Assembly (NCBI GenBank): GCA_945983195.1
Contig: CAMFSS010000027.1
Span: 1-13,080 of the forward strand
DNA from: an uncultured Prevotellaceae bacterium
Lineage (GTDB): Bacteria > Bacteroidota > Bacteroidia > Bacteroidales > Muribaculaceae
Length of the DNA: 13,080 nt
Reading direction: 5' to 3'
The translations under genes and the position numbers were made by a program. Below are positions 1 through 7,209 of the stretch, one piece after another. The number at the start of each line of letters is the position of its first letter. Positions within the stretch are counted from its first letter, which is position 1. The notes under the pieces were generated by a model. That model saw only the letters and a list, made by a program, of their open reading frames with translations. It was not told the DNA's origin and ran no database searches.

Positions 1-2372
1 TTGTCGAAGACGTCTACATTGGCATATAGAGCAAAGAATGAGTAGGTGTTGTAGAGCGTGCCGAAGAACTTGCGGCTTACTTCCTCCACACCGGCAGTGT
101 CGAATTTCAGGTTGTCCCATGGCGATGAGTTGGAAATCATGTACCAGCGCAATGGGTCAGTTCCGTATTTTTCAATTGCACCGAATGGATCCACTGCATT
201 GCAAAGGCGCTTGCTCATCTTGTTTCCGTTCTTGTCGAGCACAAGTCCGTTGGAAATAACCGACTTGTAAGCTACGCTGTCGAATACCATAGTTGCAATG
301 GCGTGGAGCGTGAAGAACCAGCCACGAGTCTGGTCAACACCCTCGGCAATGAAGTCGGCAGGATATACGGTGCGGCTGTCGAGAGCCTCCTTGTTTTCGA
401 AAGGATAATGTATCTGTGCGTATGGCATTGAACCGGAGTCGAACCACACGTCGATGAGATCGAGTTCACGCTTCATAGGCTTGCCGGTAGGCGAAACGAG
501 GACGATATCGTCAACGTATGGGCGGTGCAGATCAATCTTGTCGTAGTTTTCCTTGCTGTAGTCGCCCGGAATGAAACCTTTTTCCTTCCAGGGGTTGCTC
601 TTCATGAATCCTGCAGCAACTGATTTTTCTATTTCATTGTAAAGCTCCTCTACGCTGCCAATGCAAAGTTCCTCCTTGTCGTCGTTTCTCCAGATAGGTA
701 GGGGAGTACCCCAATAGCGGCTTCGGCTGAGGTTCCAGTCGTTGAGGTTCTCAAGCCATTTGCCGAAGCGGCCTGTTCCTGTGTGTTCAGGTTTCCACTT
801 GATGGTCTTGTTAAGCTCAACCATACGCTCCTTGCAGGCTGTTGAGCGGATAAACCAACTGGCGAGCGGATAATATAGCACAGGGTTGTCGGTACGCCAG
901 CAGTGAGGGTAGTTGTGCACGTGTTTTTCAATCTTGAATGCAGTGCCGGCCTGCTTCATGCGCATACAGATAACCACATTGAGATCCTCATCTTTCTGTG
1001 CAGCTTTTTCGTCGTATTTTCCGTCGACATTGTATTTTGGGGAGTAGGCATTCTTTACATACTCACCTTCATAGTCCTTATAAAGTTCCTTGTTGATGCA
1101 GTTTTCAACGAAATCAGCATCAAGTTCGTCCATGAGCCAGTATTTGCCAGTGAAATCAACCATTGGTCGAGTTTCCATCTTCTTGTTAATCATGAAGAGC
1201 GATGGGATTCCGGCAGCCTTTGCCACGAAAGCATCGTCGGCACCAAAGGTCGGAGCGATGTGCACGATTCCTGTACCGTCTTCGGTTGTTACATAGTCGC
1301 CCGGAATTACACGGAAACCGTTCTCGTTGACAATGATTTTGTCACCAACCTTATCGACTGGTTTTACCCATGGGAAGAGCTGCTCGTAAGCGATGCCAAC
1401 CAGTTCGTTGCCGGTAAATTCAGCAATAACGCGGTAGGTTTTTTTTTTTTTGAATGCGTTATATTCTTGATATTCATTTTTGGATTCGTCGGCAGCGAAG
1501 TAGGCACTGATGGGTTCATTTGACATAATGCACACCATAGGAGTACCGTTATAGGGATTAAACGTCTCAAGTGCTGCATATTCAATCTTCGGTCCCACGC
1601 AGAGTGCAGTGTTTGAAGGCAGCGTCCATGGTGTGGTGGTCCATGCAATAATGTTGATGTTGTCCTTGAAACCTTCAGCAGCCTTCGACTTGATTGTCTC
1701 AACCACGCTGTTGCCGTTGTCTTTCACACGGAATTGAGCTGTTACGGTAGTGTCTTTTACGTCGCGGTAACAACCGGGCTGGTTGAGCTCATGCGAACTG
1801 AGCCCTGTTCCTGCGGCAGGGGAGTATGGCTGAATTGTGTAACCCTTATAAAGCAACCCCTTGTTGTAGAGCTGTTTTAGCAGCCACCATAGCGTTTCGA
1901 TGTAGCTGTTTTCGTAGGTGATGTAGGGATTGTGCATATCCACCCAGTAACCCATCTTGTGGGTAAGGTCTTCCCACTCCTTGGTATATTTCATCACCTC
2001 TTTGCGGCATGCGGCATTGTAGTCGTCGACTGAAATCTTCGAGCCGATATCCTCTTTGGTGATGCCGAGAGCTTTCTCTACGCCAAGTTCCACTGGCAGA
2101 CCGTGAGTGTCCCAGCCGGCTTTGCGCATCACCTGATAGCCCTTCATAGTCTTGAAGCGGCAGATGATGTCCTTAATTGTGCGAGCCATGACATGATGGA
2201 TGCCTGGCATTCCATTAGCCGATGGCGGTCCCTCAAAAAACACAAATGATGGTGCACCTTCGCGCTCTTTGATGCTACTCTCAAATACGTTCTCTTCGTC
2301 CCACATTTTCAGAACCTCTTTGTTGATGTCTGAAAGATTGAACTTGCTATATTCGTTGAATTTGCGATTCAT
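1..2372 (-). CDS. ileS: Isoleucyl-tRNA synthetase, C-terminal end cut by window edge
   Basis: Class I aminoacyl-tRNA synthetase that charges tRNA-Ile in the cytoplasm. About 790 codons are present; the family usually has 1,100-1,170 residues, so the anticodon-binding end lies outside the window. Read from the ATG at 2372, the frame stays open to base 1. Visible motifs: the HIGH-type signature as GMPGIHH (residues 54-60), the editing-domain motif TTTPWTLPSN (about 245-254), GTGIVHIAPTFGADD (about 366-380), and the KMSKS-type loop as KMSKR (718-722). The KMSKR form and the motifs PSANGMPGIHH and WWLLKQLYNKGLLYKGY point to the eukaryote-like (IleS2) class, which is known for natural mupirocin resistance; that class assignment is from memory of the families. 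A run of 13 A on the coding strand (1439-1451) encodes KKKKT at 308-312 without breaking the frame. The gene lies 48 bases after ddl but has its own predicted promoter at 2401-2408. Confidence 0.96.
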   Translation of the reverse strand, partial: MNRKFNEYSKFNLSDINKEVLKMWDEENVFESSIKEREGAPSFVFFEGPPSANGMPGIHHVMARTIKDIICRFKTMKGYQVMRKAGWDTHGLPVELGVEKALGITKEDIGSKISVDDYNAACRKEVMKYTKEWEDLTHKMGYWVDMHNPYITYENSYIETLWWLLKQLYNKGLLYKGYTIQPYSPAAGTGLSSHELNQPGCYRDVKDTTVTAQFRVKDNGNSVVETIKSKAAEGFKDNINIIAWTTTPWTLPSNTALCVGPKIEYAALETFNPYNGTPMVCIMSNEPISAYFAADESKNEYQEYNAFKKKKTYRVIAEFTGNELVGIAYEQLFPWVKPVDKVGDKIIVNENGFRVIPGDYVTTEDGTGIVHIAPTFGADDAFVAKAAGIPSLFMINKKMETRPMVDFTGKYWLMDELDADFVENCINKELYKDYEGEYVKNAYSPKYNVDGKYDEKAAQKDEDLNVVICMRMKQAGTAFKIEKHVHNYPHCWRTDNPVLYYPLASWFIRSTACKERMVELNKTIKWKPEHTGTGRFGKWLENLNDWNLSRSRYWGTPLPIWRNDDKEELCIGSVEELYNEIEKSVAAGFMKSNPWKEKGFIPGDYSKENYDKIDLHRPYVDDIVLVSPTGKPMKRELDLIDVWFDSGSMPYAQIHYPFENKEALDSRTVYPADFIAEGVDQTRGWFFTLHAIATMVFDSVAYKSVISNGLVLDKNGNKMSKRLCNAVDPFGAIEKYGTDPLRWYMISNSSPWDNLKFDTAGVEEVSRKFFGTLYNTYSFFALYANVDVFD

Positions 2373-2400
2373 AAAATTATGTTTTCAATAAAAATCAGTG

Positions 2401-2408
2401 CAAACTTA
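2401..2408 (-). promoter_or_regulatory. Predicted promoter -7 element of ileS
   Basis: On the minus strand this reads TAAGTTTG followed by C, a full match to the Bacteroidetes -7 consensus TAnnTTTG. A weak -33-like TTAG lies 20 bases upstream, inside the 3' end of ddl. Transcription would start near 2394, giving a leader of roughly 20 bases. This suggests ileS can be expressed independently of the upstream ddl. No transcript data support it. Confidence 0.55.
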
Positions 2409-2420
2409 CACATTTTTTTG

Positions 2421-3629
2421 CTATTTTCCTAACTTACCCATCTTTCCGCCTTTAATTCCGTTACCAAGGCTGAAAATATTTTGGTCGTAGCTGACTGTTT
2501 TCATGCCCTGCTCGCGCTTGCGCTTAAGGGCAAGTTGCACAAGTCGCTCCATTTCTTCATCGAACTTAATGCCCGAGCCTTCCCACAAATAGAAGGAGAG
2601 TGAACCGGGAATGGTGTTGATTTCATTGACGAAGATTCGCCGGCAGACCCAAGCACCCCGCCCGCTTTTCCCCTCAACCATCACACCTACGCGGCTGACA
2701 CCGTGGCATGAAAGTGCTCGGAACGTTTCACCTGCAAGAAACTGGATTTTCTTGGTTTCAACGTCGGGGAGGTCGGCAGGGAACTTCTTTTGTGATGCAG
2801 CCATACCTTTAGCTCCTTTTGTTCCACCCATATATTTGTCGGTGTAGTAAAGTATGTACAGTGAAGTAAGAGTCTGCTCAAGAACTGACATTTGATAATA
2901 ATCGCAGACGCCAATAACAAAACAGTAAAATACCGTAAGATCTTTCAACATAAAATCCACAATGAGGCGGGTGGAATATTGCTCGGCAGTATCAATTTTG
3001 TCAATCAACTCCGTGCGGTTGTGTGCACAACCAATTCCAACCGATGAACCAAGGTTGGCTGGCTTCACGATTACAGGATAGCCCAACTTTTCTTCGATTT
3101 GCGCAATAAGCTCATCGCGCTTTGCAAACCATTGCTTGTCGGTGAACCACACATAGTCTACCACCGGAATGTTGCAAGCCTGAAGAATCATCTTCATGGT
3201 AATCTTATCCATTCCGTTGGCACTTGCGAGAACATCGCAACCTGCATAGGGGATACCTATTGTTTGAAGAACACCTTCAAAGATGCCGTCTTCTACGTTA
3301 GAGCCGTGAAGCACCGGTATAACCACGTCGAGGCGAGTAATCACATCACTTCCGAAAAGAGGCTTCTTGGTTTTATATAGGTTGTAGTCGTCGTAAATAG
3401 GACGCATATACACTTCCTGGCACTTTGCAAGGAGTGCTGTCATATCGCGGTAATTGGCAACGTCGAAAAGTGCATCGCCGGTGTACCATTTCCCTTGTTT
3501 AGAAATATATATGGGGGTTACGTTGTATTTGTCGCGGTTGATGGCATGCATTGCCTGCGATGCCGAAATCACTGATATCTCATGCTCAGTGCTGCGTCCT
3601 CCGAAGAATACTCCAATGTTTGTCTTCAT
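2421..3629 (-). CDS. ddl: D-Ala-D-Ala ligase family protein with altered active-site residues
   Basis: ATP-grasp ligase that joins two D-amino acids, normally D-Ala-D-Ala for the peptidoglycan stem. It has 402 residues; typical Ddl proteins have 310-370. The N-terminal and central parts are well kept: GGRSTEHEIS (10-19, with Glu15), HGSNVEDG (108-115), MDKITMK (140-146), VKPANLGSSVG (188-198), TDKYMGG (263-269) and NEINTIPGS (335-343). The overall type resembles Clostridia-like Ddl proteins rather than the shorter Bacteroides Ddl. Two places are abnormal. At 231-239 the usual motif of the form REI-x-C-x-V-L-G reads LTVFYCFVI, so the Glu expected to contact ATP is Val233. At 312-317 the expected R-[VI]-D reads SRVGVM, so the Mg-binding Asp is Gly315; an apparent insertion GAWVCRRI (325-332) follows. 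The gene follows the MurF-like gene by 45 bases. It could be a specialised ligase, a decaying paralog, or an error-bearing sequence. Family assignment is firm; activity is doubtful. Confidence 0.88.
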   Translation of the reverse strand: MKTNIGVFFGGRSTEHEISVISASQAMHAINRDKYNVTPIYISKQGKWYTGDALFDVANYRDMTALLAKCQEVYMRPIYDDYNLYKTKKPLFGSDVITRLDVVIPVLHGSNVEDGIFEGVLQTIGIPYAGCDVLASANGMDKITMKMILQACNIPVVDYVWFTDKQWFAKRDELIAQIEEKLGYPVIVKPANLGSSVGIGCAHNRTELIDKIDTAEQYSTRLIVDFMLKDLTVFYCFVIGVCDYYQMSVLEQTLTSLYILYYTDKYMGGTKGAKGMAASQKKFPADLPDVETKKIQFLAGETFRALSCHGVSRVGVMVEGKSGRGAWVCRRIFVNEINTIPGSLSFYLWEGSGIKFDEEMERLVQLALKRKREQGMKTVSYDQNIFSLGNGIKGGKMGKLGK

Positions 3630-3674
3630 TTTTCCTTATTCTAAAAAAGATATATTTTATTCTATTATTATTTG

Positions 3675-5255
3675 CTACTTGAATGAGTCGGGAAGGTCGT
3701 TCTCGTAGAGCACGGTGTCGCCCGCCTTGGCAAAGCTGAGCATAAGCTGCTGAGCCTCTGCAAAAGTGCTAACGGTGTGCACCGTGTTTGCGCTCATGCC
3801 CTTCTTGTTGATGCCTTTGAGAATTGTTTCACGGTTGTATTGTCCCACAATGATATCCACATCGGCAGTTTCAGCAATATGTTCGCCGAAAAGCTCATTG
3901 AAATACTCCTGTTTTGAACCAAGTTCAATCATGCCGGGAGTGATTACGATGCGCTTGCCGCCCTTCATGCCACAAAGCACGTCGAGAGCCATGCGTGAGC
4001 CGTCGGGGTTGGAATTGAAGGCATCGTCGATGATTGTGATGCCCGATGCCGTCCGCTTGACATTGAGGCGATGCTCAACTTGCTCAATGCGGCTCACGGC
4101 ATACTTGATTTTCTGTTCCTCAACACCAAGATGCAGTGCCATAATCACGGCTGCCATGAGGTTGGAAATGTTACACTCGCCAACAAGACGTGTGCTAAGC
4201 TCGATGCTCCGCCCTTCACCCACAATGGTGAATTGAGTGCCGGCTGCGCTGTATGTGATATTTTCAACGTGATAGTCGCTTGAAGGCTTGTTGCCGACAG
4301 TGTAGCGACGAACAGCGACATTGTCGACCTTTCGGTTGGCAACGAATGGGAAATCATCATTTATCACGGCAAAGCCATTGGCAGGGAGTGCATCAATGAG
4401 TTCAAATTTGGTACGCTGTACGTTTTCTATTGACTTGAACGACTCAAGGTGCTGTTCGCCAACAGCGGTGACAATACCCATCTGAGGGTGAACAATATCG
4501 CAAATCTCCTTTATGTCACCAATGTTCTTGGCTCCCATCTCCACGATGAAGAGATCGTTGTAGGGCTGAAGCAATTCGCGCACTGTTCTTACCACACCCA
4601 TAGGTGTATTGAAGCTGCCTGGGGTCATGAGAACAGAGTATTTCTCAGAAAGAATGCGGTTGAGGTAGTGCTTGGTGCTCGTTTTGCCGTAACTTCCGGT
4701 GATTCCCACAATCTTCATATCGGGCATTTGGGCAAGAATCCGCTTGGCATCTTTTACAAAGCTATTGTTGATTGCCTGTTCCACCGGTTTCAGCAACCAA
4801 TTGAAAGCTAGCGTGAAAGCGTATGAGAAAGTTGCGAAAGACAGGGCAACGAGTCCGGCCTCGAATGTCAATTGCCGCATCACAGCAGCTAAAGCAGCCA
4901 CTCCAAGCAGTATGGTACACTCAGTGATGTAGAGGCGAAGCACTCGCTTGGTGAATACGAGAGGTTTCTTGTATTTCTTCCGTAGTGCAACGACGCTTTT
5001 CGCAAACAGCACTACAGCGAGAATCAGCTTGACCGGCCACGACTCCATAAATGTGGAGAGTGCGAGAATGAGCATGGCAAGGTCGATGAGACGGCTTACG
5101 CCGGAATATTCGCCACTGCCTTTAAGCCACTTGAGGAAGCGCTCGTTGCGATAGGAATTTTGCTGCATCATCTGCATGTCCCACTTCACTTCAGTGAGGA
5201 GTATTGCTACAGCAGCTATTACGAACAATATGTCAATTATCAAATCAAGTGTCAT
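3675..5255 (-). CDS. Membrane-anchored MurF-like Mur ligase
   Basis: Mur ligase family protein (526 residues). Mur ligases use ATP to form an amide bond; MurF adds D-Ala-D-Ala to the UDP-MurNAc-tripeptide. The N-terminal ~160 residues hold about four or five hydrophobic segments (about 5-21, 57-72, 75-91, 108-126, 133-155) in place of MurF's usual soluble UDP-binding domain. The ligase core begins near 180: P-loop GITGSYGKTSTK (184-195), GSFNTPMGV, a VEMGAKNIGDI segment, GEQHLESF and, a little further on, KFEL (probable carbamylated Lys), then GECNISN where HN is more usual, and VEHRLNV. The C-terminal domain carries IDDAFNSNPDGS and ITPGMIELGS, the counterparts of MurF DxYNANP and LGDMxELG. 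The end reads YENDLPDSF instead of the KGSR seen in classical MurF. It lies 27 bases after the hydrolase gene and 45 before ddl, suggesting one envelope-related unit. The substrate is unknown; the membrane part suggests a lipid-linked acceptor (inference). Confidence 0.85.
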   Translation of the reverse strand: MTLDLIIDILFVIAAVAILLTEVKWDMQMMQQNSYRNERFLKWLKGSGEYSGVSRLIDLAMLILALSTFMESWPVKLILAVVLFAKSVVALRKKYKKPLVFTKRVLRLYITECTILLGVAALAAVMRQLTFEAGLVALSFATFSYAFTLAFNWLLKPVEQAINNSFVKDAKRILAQMPDMKIVGITGSYGKTSTKHYLNRILSEKYSVLMTPGSFNTPMGVVRTVRELLQPYNDLFIVEMGAKNIGDIKEICDIVHPQMGIVTAVGEQHLESFKSIENVQRTKFELIDALPANGFAVINDDFPFVANRKVDNVAVRRYTVGNKPSSDYHVENITYSAAGTQFTIVGEGRSIELSTRLVGECNISNLMAAVIMALHLGVEEQKIKYAVSRIEQVEHRLNVKRTASGITIIDDAFNSNPDGSRMALDVLCGMKGGKRIVITPGMIELGSKQEYFNELFGEHIAETADVDIIVGQYNRETILKGINKKGMSANTVHTVSTFAEAQQLMLSFAKAGDTVLYENDLPDSFK

Positions 5256-5282
5256 CGTCGTTTTTGTCTTAAAAAAATCGTG

Positions 5283-6059
5283 TTATTGTTTCTTCATATC
5301 ATCTCTTAGGAAACTTTTCAGCACAGCCGCAAACTGATATGGATTCTCAAGGAAGCTGTAATGCCCAACGCCATCGAATGACACCAATCCGGCATCAGGA
5401 ATCAATTTTTCCATCACTTTGGCATCTGAAAGTGGAGTGGCTGTGTCGTTAGCCCCCCAAATTAGCAGTGTCGGGCAAGATATGTTTGGCATAACGCTCT
5501 TCAGGTCTTCATTCACTACTTTGCTGAGAATGGCTCGCATCATTGGTGATGCGCTTGAGTAGTCGCTTGAGCCGACCTTGGCACGGTAACGGTTGAGAGC
5601 GGCTTCACCGCGTTCTTTCCCCAAAATGAACAGCAAGGCGTGCTTCATTGCCTTGTAGGAATAGACTTTATAGTAGTAGCGCAAAGTGCGATGAGGCTTC
5701 ACTCCGGCTGCATCGACAAGAATCAGTTTGTGCACCTTGTTGCGTGAAGCGAAAAGAATGCCTACACGACCACCGAAAGAATGACCGAGCAAGATGGGAT
5801 TTTCAATTTTCTCCTGTCGGGTGAATTCTTCAATTAGGCATGTGTAGTCTTCCACTCCCCACACAGATGAAGGCTCGTCGCTGCTGCCAAATCCCGGAAA
5901 ATCAACATTGTAGACCTTGAAACCCGGAGTTAGCTGACCCTCAATGCTTTTAAGCGTAGAGTGGTTACAGCCCCAGCCGTGCATAAGAATCACAGGCAAT
6001 CCTTCGCCTTCGACGGTGTAAGACAGCCTCATGCCGTTGATATTTGTAGATTTCTCCAT
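5283..6059 (-). CDS. Alpha/beta-fold hydrolase
   Basis: Serine hydrolase of the alpha/beta fold, 258 residues, without a signal peptide and so probably cytoplasmic. The complete triad is visible: nucleophile Ser94 in GHSFGG (92-97), Asp205 in WGANDTATP, and His233 in GVGHYSFLENP. The oxyanion loop is HGWG (27-30), and DFPGFGSSD (53-61) follows. A cap region of about 70 residues (124-190) lies between the nucleophile and the acid. The substrate cannot be read from the sequence. It is the first gene of the hydrolase/MurF-like/Ddl run, 27 bases before the ligase, with a consensus promoter just upstream. Its position suggests that it trims or releases a product connected with the two ligases, but that is inference. 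It could also be a general esterase carried along in the operon. Confidence 0.88.
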   Translation of the reverse strand: MEKSTNINGMRLSYTVEGEGLPVILMHGWGCNHSTLKSIEGQLTPGFKVYNVDFPGFGSSDEPSSVWGVEDYTCLIEEFTRQEKIENPILLGHSFGGRVGILFASRNKVHKLILVDAAGVKPHRTLRYYYKVYSYKAMKHALLFILGKERGEAALNRYRAKVGSSDYSSASPMMRAILSKVVNEDLKSVMPNISCPTLLIWGANDTATPLSDAKVMEKLIPDAGLVSFDGVGHYSFLENPYQFAAVLKSFLRDDMKKQ

Positions 6060-6104
6060 TTAGCTAATTTGCAAACGTGTCAACTATGCTTTCAAAATAA
6101 TTTG

Positions 6105-6112
6105 CAAATATA
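6105..6112 (-). promoter_or_regulatory. Predicted promoter -7 element of the hydrolase/MurF-like/ddl operon
   Basis: The minus strand reads TATATTTG followed by C, a full match to the Bacteroidetes -7 consensus TAnnTTTG. No clear -33 TTTG is seen 19-21 bases upstream. Transcription would start near 6098 and leave a leader of about 40 bases before the hydrolase ATG at 6059. Confidence 0.5.
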
Positions 6113-6165
6113 CGAATTTGCCGTGGAATAGTGTGCATTTTCGCTCTACAAAAAAGTATGAAGAA

Positions 6166-6208
6166 GTTAGAAAATCCACAAAAACGGCTGTTTTATGGAT
6201 TTTCTAAC
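6166..6208 (-). terminator. Long hairpin, probable terminator
   Basis: A perfect 13-base inverted repeat, GTTAGAAAATCCA (6166-6178) against TGGATTTTCTAAC (6196-6208), encloses a second 5-base pairing AAAAC/GTTTT with loop GGCT. In the minus-strand direction it is followed by a T-rich stretch that ends in TTTTTT. It lies after the nitroreductase gene and the acidic small ORF and before the hydrolase promoter, the right place to end the upstream transcript. The stem is longer and less GC-rich than a textbook terminator, so a regulatory or processing role is possible. Confidence 0.55.
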
Positions 6209-6242
6209 TGCCGGTGTTGTCAACATCGTTGTCTGATATACA

Positions 6243-6335
6243 TTAATCATCAGTGATGTAATCAAGATAATCTTGATAGCATTCCCATGCTACCAGATCG
6301 TCATGCCAATCGGAAAATTCTTCGAAATCGTCCAT
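6243..6335 (-). CDS. Very acidic 30-residue small ORF
   Basis: Short ORF from the ATG at 6335 to the TAA at 6243. The product begins MDDFEEFSDWHDDL and ends YQDYLDYITDD. It has nine Asp and three Glu, one His and no Lys or Arg, plus several aromatic residues, so it would be strongly negative. An in-frame stop lies just upstream, fixing the only ATG start. It begins 18 bases after the nitroreductase stop, in the same direction, and is followed by the hairpin at 6166-6208, as expected for the last small gene of that transcript. I recognise no family. The biased composition and neat placement argue for a real microprotein, but at this length chance cannot be excluded without comparing related genomes. 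Confidence 0.45.
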   Translation of the reverse strand: MDDFEEFSDWHDDLVAWECYQDYLDYITDD

Positions 6336-6353
6336 TATTTACCAATTCAGACA

Positions 6354-7013
6354 TTATAGCCAGATGGAGGAAGGCTTGCCTGAGCCCAGCTCAAAGTGTA
6401 GTTTGGCTATGCCGAGGTCCACTTTTGAATAAAATCCCCAGCCGGTTGTGGCTTTAACGCGGTCACCAAGTAGTTCGAAACGGAATTTTTGCTGGTTGAC
6501 GGCTGTTGGAGCGAGTAAGGCAGCCTCAACTCCGGCACGGAACCACTCAGGCATTTCGCCTTGGCACTTCGATACCTTGTCGATTGTCTTCGACTTGTGC
6601 ATAATGCCTTGTGTTGTGCCATAGCCAATTGCAATGACGAGGTGGAGCTTCTCGCTCTTTGAAATGGTGTAGCGTCCGGGCACTTTCTTGTAAGAAAGAC
6701 CTACCCAGCAGGTGTTAAGCCCCATCATTTGCGCTTCGAGCACGAGCTTTTCGCCATAGTATCCGCAAAGTTCGGCAGCATCGGGTGCGCCAACCATTGC
6801 AATATAGTTGGTTACACCGCTGAATTTACCGTAATGTGCCCAAAAGCAGTCGAAAGTATCAGGGTCGTTTGTTACTAATTGCATATTTAAGTCGCTCGCG
6901 GCATTGTATTGACTTATTAGTGTTTGCAGCTTGGCAACAACATCATCGGATAGTGGACGGTTTTCGTAGGTGCGTACAGAGTGACGTGCACTCATAGCTT
7001 CAATAATATTCAT
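6354..7013 (-). CDS. Nitroreductase family protein
   Basis: FMN-dependent NAD(P)H oxidoreductase of the nitroreductase superfamily, 219 residues from the ATG at 7013. The start MNIIEAMSARHSVRTY carries the Arg10/Ser12/Arg14 pattern that binds the FMN phosphate. Further on are LEAQMMGLNTCWVGL (a typical superfamily helix and strand), VIAIGYG, and near the C-terminus LLAPTAVNQQKFRFEL, the counterpart of the Ap..NxQpW flavin and dimer segment. It resembles the short TM1586-like nitroreductases. The frame extends upstream to 7247, but that part would cover the predicted promoter (7042-7049) and the divergent exonuclease start, and the conserved domain begins at 7013, so I chose 7013. Substrate unknown. 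It is transcribed away from the exonuclease gene. Confidence 0.9.
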   Translation of the reverse strand: MNIIEAMSARHSVRTYENRPLSDDVVAKLQTLISQYNAASDLNMQLVTNDPDTFDCFWAHYGKFSGVTNYIAMVGAPDAAELCGYYGEKLVLEAQMMGLNTCWVGLSYKKVPGRYTISKSEKLHLVIAIGYGTTQGIMHKSKTIDKVSKCQGEMPEWFRAGVEAALLAPTAVNQQKFRFELLGDRVKATTGWGFYSKVDLGIAKLHFELGSGKPSSIWL

Positions 7014-7041
7014 TTCTTTGTGTTTTATAAGATTCGTACTG

Positions 7042-7071
7042 CAAAAGTAGCTATAATTTTCAAGAAACAAT
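7042..7071 (-). promoter_or_regulatory. Predicted nitroreductase promoter
   Basis: On the minus strand the -7 element reads TACTTTTG (7042-7049) followed by C, a full match to TAnnTTTG. A -33 candidate ATTG lies at 7068-7071 with 18 bases between the TTG and the -7 element. Transcription would start near 7035, about 20 bases before the ATG at 7013. The rest of the divergent region up to 7209 holds only a weak plus-strand -7-like AATTTTTG at 7169-7176, which might serve the exonuclease gene. Confidence 0.6.
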
Positions 7072-7209
7072 GTCCGGTAGTGTCTGTTTTTATGGAGATT
7101 TGCAGGAATGACCATCATTCCTCTAAAATTGAAGCACCGATTGCAGATTTGGATTGTTAGTGTAGAAGAATTTTTGTAGATTTCGAGGTGATTTTTCAAC
7201 ACACAACTA

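Noticed and set aside
1439..1451. Frameshift at the ileS poly-A tract
   Set aside because: Reading codons through the tract keeps recognisable IleRS sequence in the same frame on both sides.
903..1523. 206-residue plus-strand ORF across ileS
   Set aside because: It is antisense to a continuous, motif-bearing ileS frame; its Phe- and Val-rich product comes from reading that gene backwards.
2687..2920. Frameshift pair explaining the odd ddl segment
   Set aside because: The other minus-strand frame over this stretch does not restore the expected Ddl motif, so substitutions rather than compensating indels fit best.
7169..7176. AATTTTTG as exonuclease -7 element
   Set aside because: One mismatch at the conserved first T and no TTTG at proper spacing; too weak to list as a promoter.
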